Source: Bisporella sp. PMI_857 (Eukaryota; Ascomycota; Leotiomycetes; Helotiales; Helotiaceae). Taken from it: a stretch of DNA of 64,000 bases. The notes beneath the pieces were generated by a model, which was not told where the DNA came from, did not search any database, and saw only the letters and a program-made list of their open reading frames with translations. Each line of letters opens with the position of its first letter. Position 1 is the first letter of the stretch. Shown in pieces: positions 34,601-45,109 of this stretch. Made by a program: the position numbers and the translations under genes. Location: NCBI GenBank assembly GCA_021307315.1, contig JAJSPD010000043.1:124001-188000 (forward strand). Direction: 5' to 3'.

Positions 34601-36884
34601 ATGCCATCAGCTGTGGATGAGCCACCCGCCGTGGTAAGGTTTGAGCTCTAACTACTAGGGAGCACCTGCTAATGAAGATTAGCTCTATGGCAACACTATC
34701 CGAAAAGATAATGGTTACAAAGCTGATAGCTATACCTACTATCCCGTTCTCATCATTGGTGCGGGAGAGTCTGGGATTGCCATGGGATGTCGCCTGAAGG
34801 AAGCACTTGGCACTGATCAGTTTAGGATTGTTGACCGTCAGGCTGGTATCGGTGGTACATGGTGGATTAATAGATACCCTGGCATTGCTTGTGATGTGTA
34901 AGTCTTCATCTGCTATGGTGCCAAATCGCTATTGGCCTCGCCGCTGTTGTATCCTGTACGAGGCAATAGTTGTTAGCGATGCGAGAGCGTTCTATGATCA
35001 TTAAGAAGACTTAATGGCATTGCTGACTTAAACAAGACCTGCTATATGGTACTCCTTCTCTTTCTGCCCTAATCCGGAATGGACAACCTTCCACCCAGAA
35101 GGACGAGAGATCGTTAAATATCTACAGGGTGTATGCGAACAATACAAGATTGTGGACAAAATTCAATTAAATACGTTGGTTGAGGAATGTACATGGCTCG
35201 AGTCAGAGCAAGTTTGGGAGCTTACTCTACAGCATTTGGTGACAGGAACTGGGGATCTCAGCGACCAGGATCGAGCCAAGATAATCAAAGAACACGGTCC
35301 CGGGTCTGTCTATATGCACAAGGAGGTTGTGCGGGCAAAAGTCGTTGTAAGTGGTGTCGGTGGACTAGTGGAACCAAAGTCATGGCCAGATAAAGTTCCA
35401 GGGAAGGAAAACTTCCAGGGCGAGATCTTCCACTCTGCGAGATGGAAGTACGATGTCGATCTTTCTGGCAAGGACGTGATAGTCGTTGGAACAGGGTGCA
35501 GTGCAGCTCAATTTGTACCCCGTTTAACAAAGGAATATGGTGCAAAATCCGTTACTCAACTCATGCGCTCTCCTCCCTGGGTGGTTCCTCGCATGCCACC
35601 TCCTGGAGGAGACGAAAATTGGGATAAATGGGGTCCCTTACTAGCTAAGATCCCTGGTTTCAACAAATTAATACGCAAAGCAATATTCGTGATTTCTGAG
35701 CATGACTGGCGTCTTTTTGGTAGGTGATGCACTTAATAAAGGCGGGTGTCTCTGCGCTTGCCCGGCTTCTCCATGTAATACGACTTCACTAACTTGTGAA
35801 AATAGGCAGTGGGGAGTACCATGAAAAGGAACGGAAGAAAGTGGAAAAAGTGGCGCTGGAACGCATGAGGGAGATAGTGCCAGAGAAGTATCATGAGATG
35901 CTTACTCCAAACTACGCGATTGCTTGTAAACGCAGTAAGCGCAATAATGCAACTCTTAACTCATGAGCAATACTGACGCAGATAATAATCAGGGCTATTT
36001 GACGCACCCAAGGGATGGTATTATGGTCTCAATGATCCAGCGATCGAACTTACTACATTGCCCCTCACTGGGGTTGGAGAGACAACTGTAACGCTGGGAC
36101 CCGGACGGGTTTATCCCCCCGTAGAGTCGAAAAGCTCGGCGCCTACCCATAAAGTGACACTTCCCGCTGATGTGATCATTCTCGCCAACGGATTTAAGAT
36201 GACCGAATGGCTTCACCCTCTAGATATAACCGGAAGAGGTGGCACGAAACTACACGACGTCTTCAAAGAGCGTGGAGGACCACAGATGTACATGGGAACC
36301 GCGCTTGATGGATTCCCGAACTTCTTTGCTCTCTTTGGTCCCAATACCGTCACTGGCCATTCCTCGGTCATTCTAGCCTCTGAGAATATGGTTGAGTTGA
36401 CCTTGAAACTGATCAAACCAATTCTAAAAGGAGATGTCAAGACGGTTGAGGTTAGAAAAGAAGCTGAATTAGAATGGGCTCGTGATATTCAAAGCGCATT
36501 GAAGAAGCGAGTATGGAACACTGGTGGATGCACGAATTGGTATCAATCGGATGGATGGAACTCCACTTGCTATCCGTGAGTGAAGTTAAAGATCCTTGGA
36601 ACTATGCTGACATTCATAGATATACCCAGGTATGGTTCGGTCTGCAATGCATGTTCCCAACGTGGAGGCACTGGGACTTCAAGTACACGACTAAAGGTGT
36701 CGCTAAGCAGAGAGCTAAGACTGCTTTGAAATATTTCGCATTGTTAGGTACCATATATACCATTTTTACTCAACGACAAAACATACAGGGATTAGACGTG
36801 TTGAAAGGTATCCTCAAGCAATACGTTAGAACGGCATTGTTGTCTGGCGCAAATCTTCTACAGGCGACGGAGAGGAAGATATGA
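34601..36884 (+). CDS. FAD-dependent (Baeyer-Villiger-type) monooxygenase
   Basis: NADPH- and FAD-dependent class B monooxygenase, similar to fungal StcW-type enzymes. Six exons: 34601-34633, 34683-34897, 35037-35719, 35806-35934, 35993-36575 and 36620-36884; all junction phases agree. The FAD Rossmann motif is VLIIGAGESGIAMGCRL, followed by IGGTWWINRYPGIACDVPA. The BVMO fingerprint is FQGEIFHSARWKY, i.e. F-x-G-x3-H-x3-W but with Lys in place of the usual Pro/Asp. The NADPH motif is VIVVGTGCSAAQFVP. The C-terminal domain has FFALFGPNTVTGHSSVI and GWNSTCYPYTQVWFG. A hydrophobic tail (LKYFALLGTIYTIFT) may touch membrane. Substrate unknown; these enzymes insert oxygen in ketones or oxidise N and S atoms, often in secondary metabolism. 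The next gene, same strand, starts 315 bp on. Confidence 0.9.
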
Positions 36885-37198
36885 ACTGATGCTTCGAGAT
36901 ATCGCATGCATGGATTTAATGGCATAGCTTTATCACATTAACACTATATTTAGCAAGAATTTAGGTTCATGCTAGGGGGGGACAACCACCCGGACGATGT
37001 TCCAAGGCGCTAATTTTCACCTCGATGCCATAAGTGAATTTACCCCACCCTTAAAACTCTTTCACTGTCTCCACCTTGATTTACAATAGACGATGAACTT
37101 GACGCCGGGCAGTAATCAACGCCCTAAGTACGAAAAGCCCCCTTGGTTGGAACTGATATGTTGTTAACACGTATAAAGCCCATGTATAGATTTTAACC
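36885..37198. other. Short spacer between monooxygenase and DUF1989 gene
   Basis: 314 bp holding the terminator of one gene and the promoter of the next. TATAAAGC at 37170-37177 precedes the ATG by about 25 bp. Nothing else seen. Confidence 0.45.
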
Positions 37199-38363
37199 AT
37201 GACCTCTTCAGCTCCAAAACCAGCATACCCTGCCGAAGATAGTTCTGTCCTATATGGTGACACGGAACTTTATGCTCGGTTGGGTAAGATAGCGGAGGGA
37301 GATAGTGCGAAAGAGGTAATTGAACAGTTTGAGATACCTATTCGAGATGGAAAGGCCTGGGTTGTGAAGAAAGGTGGGTCACTGTTTCCTATCTCTAGCA
37401 TCTAGTCAATGACTCTAGCCCAGAAGTTTGTAAAACTTCGAGTGGAATTCTTAAACTGTAACGGGAGTGTTCTGTATTCCGTCACTTGGACTTACCCCAT
37501 ATTCAAAGTAGTCGCAACTCTCATCTCTCACCGTTTAAACTTGCACACCTTAACTTAACATAGAACACTAAACAACTATATAGGACAACTCTTCACTCTC
37601 TCCACGCCTCACGGTCCTCAAGTAGGCGACCTTAATCTCTTTTCTCTCTCTAATCCCAACGAACGATTCTGGGCCTCTCGAACTCGCCAACTCCACGCAA
37701 CACACGTCTCTGTCGGCGATCGTATGTGGTCTAACCTTCCTTATTTACGACCTCTTGCCACCATCGTCCAGGATACTCTATCTACCTATGGAGTGGACGA
37801 GCATGGAGGACGGGTGCATGATTTGCTTGGCACAAGATGTGATCCCTATGGTACTTCACCTCCCCCCGTTTGTAATTAGGAGAACAACAGGAGAACGCGG
37901 ATGAGGGCGAGGACGAAGAACTGACTATGAGATAGTTAATAGGTTACTAAGCGGAAACGACTTCGATTATAACTGCCACTCGAACCTAATCCGCGCCGTC
38001 CAGCCGTTTGGGTTGAACGAATCACATATCCATGACGTCCTCAACGTCTTTCAAGTCACGGGCCTCACGCCTAAGGGACAGTATTTCATGGCTGCCTCGC
38101 CTGCCAAAGGCACCGAGAATGGCGGGCCTGAAAAGCTGACCTTCTTTGCGGAGACGGATCTTCTGTGCGCGCTGAGTACGTGTCCTGGTGGTGATCTGAG
38201 CGTGCATGGTTGGGGCGACGAGAAAGCGGAGAAGATGAAGAGCACGTGTCGACCGCTTGCGGTGGAGGTTTGGGAGGTTCAGGGGAGTAGAAGGGAGGAG
38301 GTACTGAGGGGTTGGAGGGAGAGTGAGGCTAGTGGTTATAAAGGTGGTCATGGGCTGGCGTGA
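37199..38363 (+). CDS. DUF1989 / urea-carboxylase-associated family protein
   Basis: Three exons, 37199-37373, 37584-37850 and 37936-38363, phases consistent, about 289 residues. Exon 1: DGKAWVVKKG. Exon 2: GQLFTLSTPHGPQVGDLNLF, then VSVGDRMWSNLPYLRPLATI and HDLLGTRCDPY. Exon 3: SGNDFDYNCHSNLIRAVQPF, HIHDVLNVFQVTGLTPKGQY and a Cys-rich LLCALSTCPGGDLSVHGWG. This is the DUF1989 pattern, in which conserved Cys and His residues form a probable metal site. Bacterial relatives sit with urea carboxylase/allophanate hydrolase and guanidine use; the biochemical role of fungal members is not established. The gene follows the flavin monooxygenase on the same strand at 315 bp, so co-regulation is possible but unproven. 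Confidence 0.87.
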
Positions 38364-40166
38364 ATGAGGTATGTGGTACAAGGTCAATCCCATGAATTAA
38401 CCACAAAAATCAACACCAGATGCATCAGGATTCCTACTGCTGCAGCACAAAAACTTTATAAGGCTGAGTGCAAGCAGAGTGGTTTCATTTGTTTATCCAC
38501 GAGGCGAGCCCCTTTTCTGCCTCACCTTCCGTCCTCATCTCCCATTGGCCACTCTCCAGCTGCCAAAACATGATGTATACATATATCTTTAAGCAATCTA
38601 TGCGAAACAAACTTTTCTACCCAAAAAAAAAAAAAAATACAGACAAAAACAACCATGCGCGGAGACAATGAATACACCTTGTCTAGATCCCAGAGTTCGC
38701 TCCTTCTTCACCAGATGGCCCCGATCTGAGATCTTCCCGCGCGCAAGTACTTCCCTCCCCTCTTGCCAGCATACGCTACCGACCTTCTCCCCATCTGATC
38801 TCTCAGCTGGTAGGCGTTGGTGCCGGGTAGATATCAGTCATGAGCGGGGAAGGAAACGCAGGTTGTACGGCAATCCCGACTGGGGGGGCCACCGAGCAGT
38901 CGAGCAATCGAACCCGCTCGGAAAAACCCCCCAAAAGGGCCAAGAAATCCCAAGTAGGCACCCCCAAGCAAGCTCGGACACGCTCACCGCAGAGCGGCGG
39001 TTTCAATGTGCTGCTTGTGGGCGACGCTTTGTGCCGTGCTTTGTCTTCCAGTTTCCGTCCTGTGTATGGGATAACGGCTGGTGTTGTGGCTCAGGGGAGC
39101 TGTGTGAAAAGGAAAAGAAAAAACTCTGATATCTGGCTGTCGCGGGTGGTTGAGCGGACTTTGTGCCAGATGGGAAGGGTTCTCTGCTGTCTTTGGGAGG
39201 CGGTGGAGTTTCTGGTATATCCCAGTATGGTTTTTTTTTTAATATTTTTTTAAATAGGAAATGGGTGGACGTTTGTTTGTGGATTACTGGATGGGGGAGT
39301 ATGGGCAGTATGGTTGGAAATGGGCAATTTCGATGGAAAGAGCATTTTTAAATACAAAAACCCCTCAGAATGACCTATATTTTGCGGGATACAAATAGCT
39401 GCGTCATAATCCCAACCTTCCCAGTTCCTTGCTCCCACCAATACATCCATCCCATCTCTACAAGGAGCACTCCACGCCACAACACCCTCGCCGAAACTCC
39501 AAAGCACCGTGTCAGTCAATTCTAAAAAAGAAACGACGCTCCCCACCATATAAAACGCAAGCCCATCCCACTAAGAAGGCTTGGTGGTCCGCCGTAAGGT
39601 TTCGTTTTTTTATTTTTACGGCAGAAGGAGCCGGCCGGCAGCCGGTGATGCGGACCGCCCAAACAACGACGTGCAACAAATTCTTGGCATAATTATTCCT
39701 TTGTGAAGGTGTCGCACCGATTGGATACCAAGGTACGAAACCTTAAAAAACATCCGTGTGTCAGGAACTGGCTGTCGGATCATGCTTTTTTTGGGGGGGG
39801 GGGGGGAGGGTTTGGATTGTGACATATGGCCTTGTTTTGTCCAAGGATATGACTTTAAGTAGGTGATATGGATTCATTAATTGGAGGTCGGGATTTTGAT
39901 GAAACACATTATTGTATGACTACGTTGTTGGAAAGGGCGAGAGTTGAGAGGTGATAGTGTATTATATATGGGGTATAATTAAGTATGTGCCTCTTCTAAG
40001 CTAACTTTTGATAAGATATAATATACATTATCCCAAGGTTCCTGGCAATATTCAAGATGCAGCATAGATACCGATGGAAAGCATGCTGTACAGGTATATG
40101 CATACAGGTCCAGTCATTTAAACGCCTATAAAAGAATATCATATACATCCACATCCGTGTCATTTA
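38364..40166. other. 1.8-kb spacer with low-complexity tracts
   Basis: Convergent spacer. Poly-A at about 38622-38636, T-rich runs near 39229-39252 and the T7G14 tract at 39786-39806. Two overlapping plus-strand frames (38668-39129 and 38840-39253) are Arg/Ser-rich without any recognisable domain and are probably chance. Confidence 0.45.
39786..39806 (+). repeat. T7G14 homopolymer pair
   Basis: Seven T followed by fourteen G and then AGGG; second example of the T(n)G(n) tract of 28443-28467. Confidence 0.85.
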
Positions 40167-41849
40167 TCATGTCATCGTTCGTCCGCGTATTCTCAGGTGG
40201 GTATCTCGATTTACAGGAGCAGGAGCATCGGAATTGGCTGGCTCTGGTTCGACGGGAGGCTTTGGGTCAGGTCCAGCAGATCGCCAATTCAGCACCAGCA
40301 CCGTGTCTATCCCTCCTTTATCTGCACCTTCTTTGAAATATACTTGTCTTACGACTTTTTGGCCAGGGGCTCCAACTTCCTCGCCTTTGACGAGCACACT
40401 ATCCAGCAGCTTATAGCTGATTTTCTTCCCGTCCGGCAGTTTGTCCCGAACAGGTGCCAGCGAATGCAGGACGTTGATCTCGTCGCCCCATGTTTTCTCC
40501 ATTTGCATAAGATCGATCTTATCCACCTTCATTCCGGTTACTGCACCAACAACACCTGGCTTGTTTCCGGAAAGTGAGCCTTCAGGATAGGAGGTGATGC
40601 TAAAACCATTGCTAAGAAGGAGCTCATTGGGGAACTGCCAGCGCTGTAGAAAACAAGAATCGCACACGTCGGCTACTAAGTGCATCTTCTCCATCTCGAG
40701 CTTATAACCAGTCGTGGATCCTTCCTTCCAATGATGAAGAGACAGCATTTCGCGGCCGGACTCGTAGAAGCCGCTTAAATCGCCGTGCATATCTACTTGA
40801 TGGAGAGAAGGAATATGTGTCAATTTCGTAGTAGAAAATTGGTAGATGCAATCCATGACACTGATATCTCCAGCAGTGGTTCGCAAATGTTCCTTGCACT
40901 CTTGGGTGTGGTTGTCAATTATCTCTGCCATAGGAAGAGACAATATAATACCAGCACCACCAAAACCCATTAGACCATAATGATTTACAGCCCACCAGTC
41001 CTCACTCAAACTTCCTAAATATAGCGGTTTCTTCGAGTCGTGCTTCTTCAATTCTTCCTGCAAATCCCACATGGATGGAAAGAATGTATCATCATCAATG
41101 TGAACAACCCATTGTGTTTTCTCGTCCCGTGCTCCATACATCACGTTCGACAGACTGAAATATCTTTGTGCAAATGAATCCTCGGGTTGCACAGGATGGA
41201 CAATTGACACAAGCATTCCTTTGTCCCTAAACTCTTTTTCCAACGCAGTCATCGCATCGTCTGCGGCGGGAACCCCTTCTGCCTCAATGACGATTGCAAA
41301 GAGCCGGGCACCAGTATTTGGCAGCCAGCGCGCAAGATGCTTGACAGTGGCCCTCAGCCTCCCCATTGTGGTTTGTAGTCCAAATATCATATTTGATGCG
41401 TCACTTGGCATCAAAACCCCATGCGGAACGTCCAATTCTAATGGCGGATAGCATTTTTCAAACTTCACCGTGTGCGAGTCTGCGGTGTCTAGCGTAGTGA
41501 AGCCTGCGAAGAGGGGCTTTTCGAGGATGGTGAGAGATGGCCGCTCCTTGTCCGCACGCGCTCGCGCAATGATGTCCCGAGAGACATATTTGATGGGATA
41601 TGTAAATTGATAATGCTCTAGCCAACCTAGATGCTCAGTACACTCTCCTGGCTCTGGTTCTTCGGGAGGTTTGGGAGCTGATGGTGGTTTGGGAGCTGTT
41701 GGCAAGCTGGGATGCTGGATCTTATCAAGAATGGGCCGTATGTGAGCATTCCCCGATACAGTGAAGCGAGTTATGATAAGGATGGCGGTGAAAAAAGTCA
41801 GGAAGATGCCCAGAAGGACGAATCGTCTTGGGGCATGATCAGGCCACAT
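40167..41849 (-). CDS. Type II membrane glycosyltransferase, GT31/fringe-like (DUF604-type)
   Basis: Intronless, 560 residues. A short cytosolic start (MWPDHAPRR) is followed by a signal-anchor VLLGIFLTFFTAILIITRF (about residues 11-29) and a Pro-rich stem (PTAPKPPSAPKPPEEPEP), the layout of Golgi glycosyltransferases. The catalytic domain contains NMIFGLQTTMGRLRATVKHL, then WVVHIDDDTFFPSMWDLQEE with the DDD metal/nucleotide-sugar motif at about 251-253, and NHYGLMGFGGAGIILSLPMA, a fringe-like acceptor loop. Conserved Cys residues (ECKEH, MDCIYQF, DVCDSCFLQRW) probably form disulphides in the lumen. The ending is Pro/Glu-rich. The predicted role is adding a sugar, perhaps galactose or GlcNAc, to fungal glycans; donor and acceptor unknown. 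Expected upstream of the start is only spacer with a homopurine stretch. Confidence 0.85.
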   Translation of the reverse strand: MWPDHAPRRFVLLGIFLTFFTAILIITRFTVSGNAHIRPILDKIQHPSLPTAPKPPSAPKPPEEPEPGECTEHLGWLEHYQFTYPIKYVSRDIIARARADKERPSLTILEKPLFAGFTTLDTADSHTVKFEKCYPPLELDVPHGVLMPSDASNMIFGLQTTMGRLRATVKHLARWLPNTGARLFAIVIEAEGVPAADDAMTALEKEFRDKGMLVSIVHPVQPEDSFAQRYFSLSNVMYGARDEKTQWVVHIDDDTFFPSMWDLQEELKKHDSKKPLYLGSLSEDWWAVNHYGLMGFGGAGIILSLPMAEIIDNHTQECKEHLRTTAGDISVMDCIYQFSTTKLTHIPSLHQVDMHGDLSGFYESGREMLSLHHWKEGSTTGYKLEMEKMHLVADVCDSCFLQRWQFPNELLLSNGFSITSYPEGSLSGNKPGVVGAVTGMKVDKIDLMQMEKTWGDEINVLHSLAPVRDKLPDGKKISYKLLDSVLVKGEEVGAPGQKVVRQVYFKEGADKGGIDTVLVLNWRSAGPDPKPPVEPEPANSDAPAPVNRDTHLRIRGRTMT

Positions 41850-42603
41850 AGGTTCCTTCTTGTATATACACCACCGAAGAACAAGAGGAGAGAGGCATAG
41901 AAGAGGGTGATGATGGATGGCTGCGCCTGAGAATTACTAGAGGAAGCTTGGGTGTGGAGTCCCAAGCATCAGCCTTGGAAATAACCCGGTGCTCATGACA
42001 TTATTGGTGGAGATTGTACTTTGGCTAAAAGATCCTGGCGGTAGATCGCACAGGAAGAACGGCACAAGCTGATGAGAGAAATGTCTCTATATGTAGAGAA
42101 GAGAGAGACATAGATATAGAGATGGAAATCACCAGGTCAAAAGATCAGGAGGAAATGTAGTGAGCACAACGGAAAGGGCAATTTGTAAGCTTCAATCTGA
42201 TTGATGCTGTGCTCGGGGGTGCTCGAGTACAACATTGTCTAGGTAACATTATTGAGAATAAGTTCTTGATCATGTTACAATTGGTTAACATGCTTATAAA
42301 GGCAACACGCCTAGAAAATATAGGAATAAGGGGGAAAAAAAAGAAAGAAAAAAGAGAGGGACTTGTAGTAAAAGACAAATGCCGCCAAGCCCCAAGGCTA
42401 ATCGAATCCCTGCTTTCAACGATTCTACTTACCAACTCAACACACAGCCTCGGCCCCTCTGGCTCTCAGCCTTGACAACAACTATCCTTATGCAACTTCC
42501 CCCGCCATACAGTGCCCGATAGCATGAATTATTGACTAATGCCCTAGCATAGTACCAACGCATTCTTTGTTCTTTCGTTGCTGCCTCGAAACTTGCATAG
42601 ACT
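41850..42603. other. Divergent promoter region (GT31-like / RING-CH)
   Basis: No gene. Purine-rich tract GGGGGAAAAAAAAGAAAGAAAA around 42330-42352; otherwise unremarkable. Confidence 0.45.
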
Positions 42604-44400
42604 ATGGCCTCTCGCCAATCTCCAGCCTCGTCACAAAGACCAGCTACTTCGAGCCAACATGCACCAACGCCAGCGGGGTCAATGCCGCCGATGGCCTCAA
42701 GTAGCGAAGTCCCGGGTTCCAAATCTGTCGAAGTCTCTGGACCCGTGCTATCCCCTATAAATGATGGGCCGGGTCATCCTACTGTGGCAGAACCCATTCC
42801 GAATGAAGAGCCTGGATCACCTGTAGCGGAAGCAGCATCTTCTATCGCCGACCCAAGTAGACAACCGAAACCAGAGAATCAACCAGACACATGTTGGATC
42901 TGTGCACAAGGAGATAGTGACGAAGATCCGGAGAAGAGTGGAGGATGGCGACGACCTTGCCAATGCTCTCTAGTAGCACACAACGATTGCTTAATGGAGT
43001 GGATATCAAGAAAGCCAGATCGCAAGGACATAAAGTGTCCAGCATGCAATATGGCGCTTTTGATTGATCAGCCAACGAACGTGGTCGACTTCGTGGTACA
43101 GTTCTTTGAGGACATTTGTGACACCGCTATCATCGGGGTAGCTGCAGGTGCAGTTTCTGGCATCGTTTATTCCGGCTGCTTAGTTTATGGCTTGAATACA
43201 ATATATACCGTGTTCGGCGCAGAAGAAGCCACCAATATCCTAGGATTCAATGACGACCGCTTCTTGATCGAGTCGGCTCACAGTAATACTCTCAACATTC
43301 ATCAGATTTATGGTCGCGGCCTCTATCATACAATTCAACTTTTTTCCCCATTCATGCCATCAAGTGTCTTATCTATCGCGAGAGGTCGGAAAGCCACAGT
43401 ATTCTTTGGCCTACCTCTTATAGCTCCACTACTTTTCTTTGGGGCAAATAAAAACTTGTCTCCTCGAATCGGCAGCTTTGCACTCCCATATGCGCTCTAC
43501 CATCTTCGTAAGTGGCTCTGTTCTACGTCATCGAATATTACAGCCTGCGGCTATGTTGAGACGGGCTGTTGTGGACTAAACAAGACCTGTCTTCTATAGA
43601 TGAAAAGATGCAATTTTAATAGGCCAAGGACTGAGTAACTAATTTTTCAATTAGTCACACCACCACAAAACAGGCTTCAGCAACCATTATCTCCTGCAAT
43701 TGCCTTTGCAGTCCTTCCCAGTGTACGTCTCGCATACAGAAATATATATGCCTTCGCCTTTTCAGGCCTAGAGAAGCGTTGGGCACTTACAAATAGTTTA
43801 TCTCAAGCAGACGGCGAAGCAAACCCTAACCCAGATAACGAAGTTTTTGGCGTCCAAATTGTCGTCGAAGGCGATGGAGATGAGGAAGTAGTCAACGCTG
43901 AAATTGAAGTTGCTGTTGAGGAGGCAGCAAACGGCGAGCAAGCGCAAGACGCTGCAGAAGTTGCCGAAGCCGTTGCGGAGGAAGTTGCTCAGGAAATCAG
44001 GAACGAAATCGGCGCTCAGGTGAACGTAGAACCACCACAAGCAGCCGCGCCAAACCGAAGAGCTGGGCAGCTTGAATTATTTCTGCCATTCTCCCAGATG
44101 CTGGTGACTTTGCTTCTTCCTGCATTTTCGGCGCTTGTGGGAGATATCCTAAAGTATTCATTACCATCACGGCTTGTAAGTAAGGGCATTGCAGGAGCTA
44201 GCAAGAGAGGTATACTACAGGAACGCTGGGGACGTACTATCATTGGCGGATGTATTTTTGTTGTTTTGAGAGACGCATCGGTCTTGTTCGCCAAGTGGAA
44301 TAGGTACGAGCGATTTCATAGGACCAGGATATTGAACTATAGGGGTCCAGGAGGAAGAGATTCTTCCGAAGCATCAACTTCGAGTACAGCAGCTACATGA
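42604..44400 (+). CDS. RING-CH (RINGv) membrane-bound E3 ubiquitin ligase
   Basis: Exons 42604-43507 and 43655-44400 (GTAAGT; AATTAG; phase 1) give 549 residues. Residues 1-95 are Ser/Pro-rich and disordered. The RING-CH finger follows at about 97-150: CWICAQG, RRPCQCSLVAHNDCLMEW, KCPACNMAL, i.e. C2-C1C-HC-C2C with the His in the fifth ligand region, which defines the MARCH/RINGv class. The remainder is membranous: VAAGAVSGIVYSGCLVYGL, FFGLPLIAPLLFFGA, IAFAVLPSVRLAYRNIYAF and FSQMLVTLLLPAFSALVGDI, with an acidic Glu/Ala-rich loop (about 415-470) on one side. It should ubiquitinate membrane proteins with an E2 partner in the ER, mitochondria or endosomes; location not decided. The His-to-Cys spacing is short but usual in fungal members. 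Confidence 0.9.
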
Positions 44401-45109
44401 TGATTCTCCAAAGAGACATGATATGACTCGATTGGACAGCTATTGTATACTACTACATGGATGATGCTTGATGTCCGAAAATAGCACGAAGGTCATGGAA
44501 CCTTCAGTGATAGACATTCAAGGTCGATCTCAAAGTTAATTCTATGCTTAGATTACATGATTGAGTACGATTGCGCTATCGTGATTTATTAAATGAGTTT
44601 TAAATGTCAACTTTGGCAGGTTCCAGTTCCAAACCCAGTCTACAATACTGGTACCTGTATCTCAAGAACCCATCTTTCATTCTCGCCGTCACGGTCCTTA
44701 ATTCTCCCGTTCGTTGGACCATTCCTCTTCTGGCCCATCGTTGGTTTTGAAAGTCGCCCTGGCTATTACCTTCGTGGAAGAAAGCGCGACGGCATAGGGA
44801 ATTCCTCAAGGCGGCTGGCCTCCTCCCGCAACGCAGGCATTTATATCGAAACCAGCCTGCCCGTGATGGGACATACGGCGCGGATCGAGCACGATGCCGA
44901 GGCAGGATCTAGATATGTCGGCTGCTTCGAGGATGTTCGCGCCCGCAGAACAAATATCACCTGGAGCGCTGCCAGGTCATTGGCGCGATTACAGGGGACA
45001 TGAGGCGGCGTGCAGGTGGTTATTTATAGACGATATAACTTAAGCTTGCGCCTCTAGTAGTTTTAGTAGCTAAATTTGCTCTCGGCCCCCAGATATGCTC
45101 GGGCGCGTC
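44401..45109. other. Spacer with unproven plus-strand frame
   Basis: A 136-codon plus-strand frame (44593-45003; AGSRYVGCFEDVRARRTNIT near its end) has no domain I recognise and sits between two convergent 3' ends. It is not accepted as a gene. Confidence 0.35.

Noticed and set aside
38668..39253. Two overlapping Arg-rich frames
   Set aside because: Mutually overlapping, no homology that I recognise, and they end in homopolymer-rich sequence.
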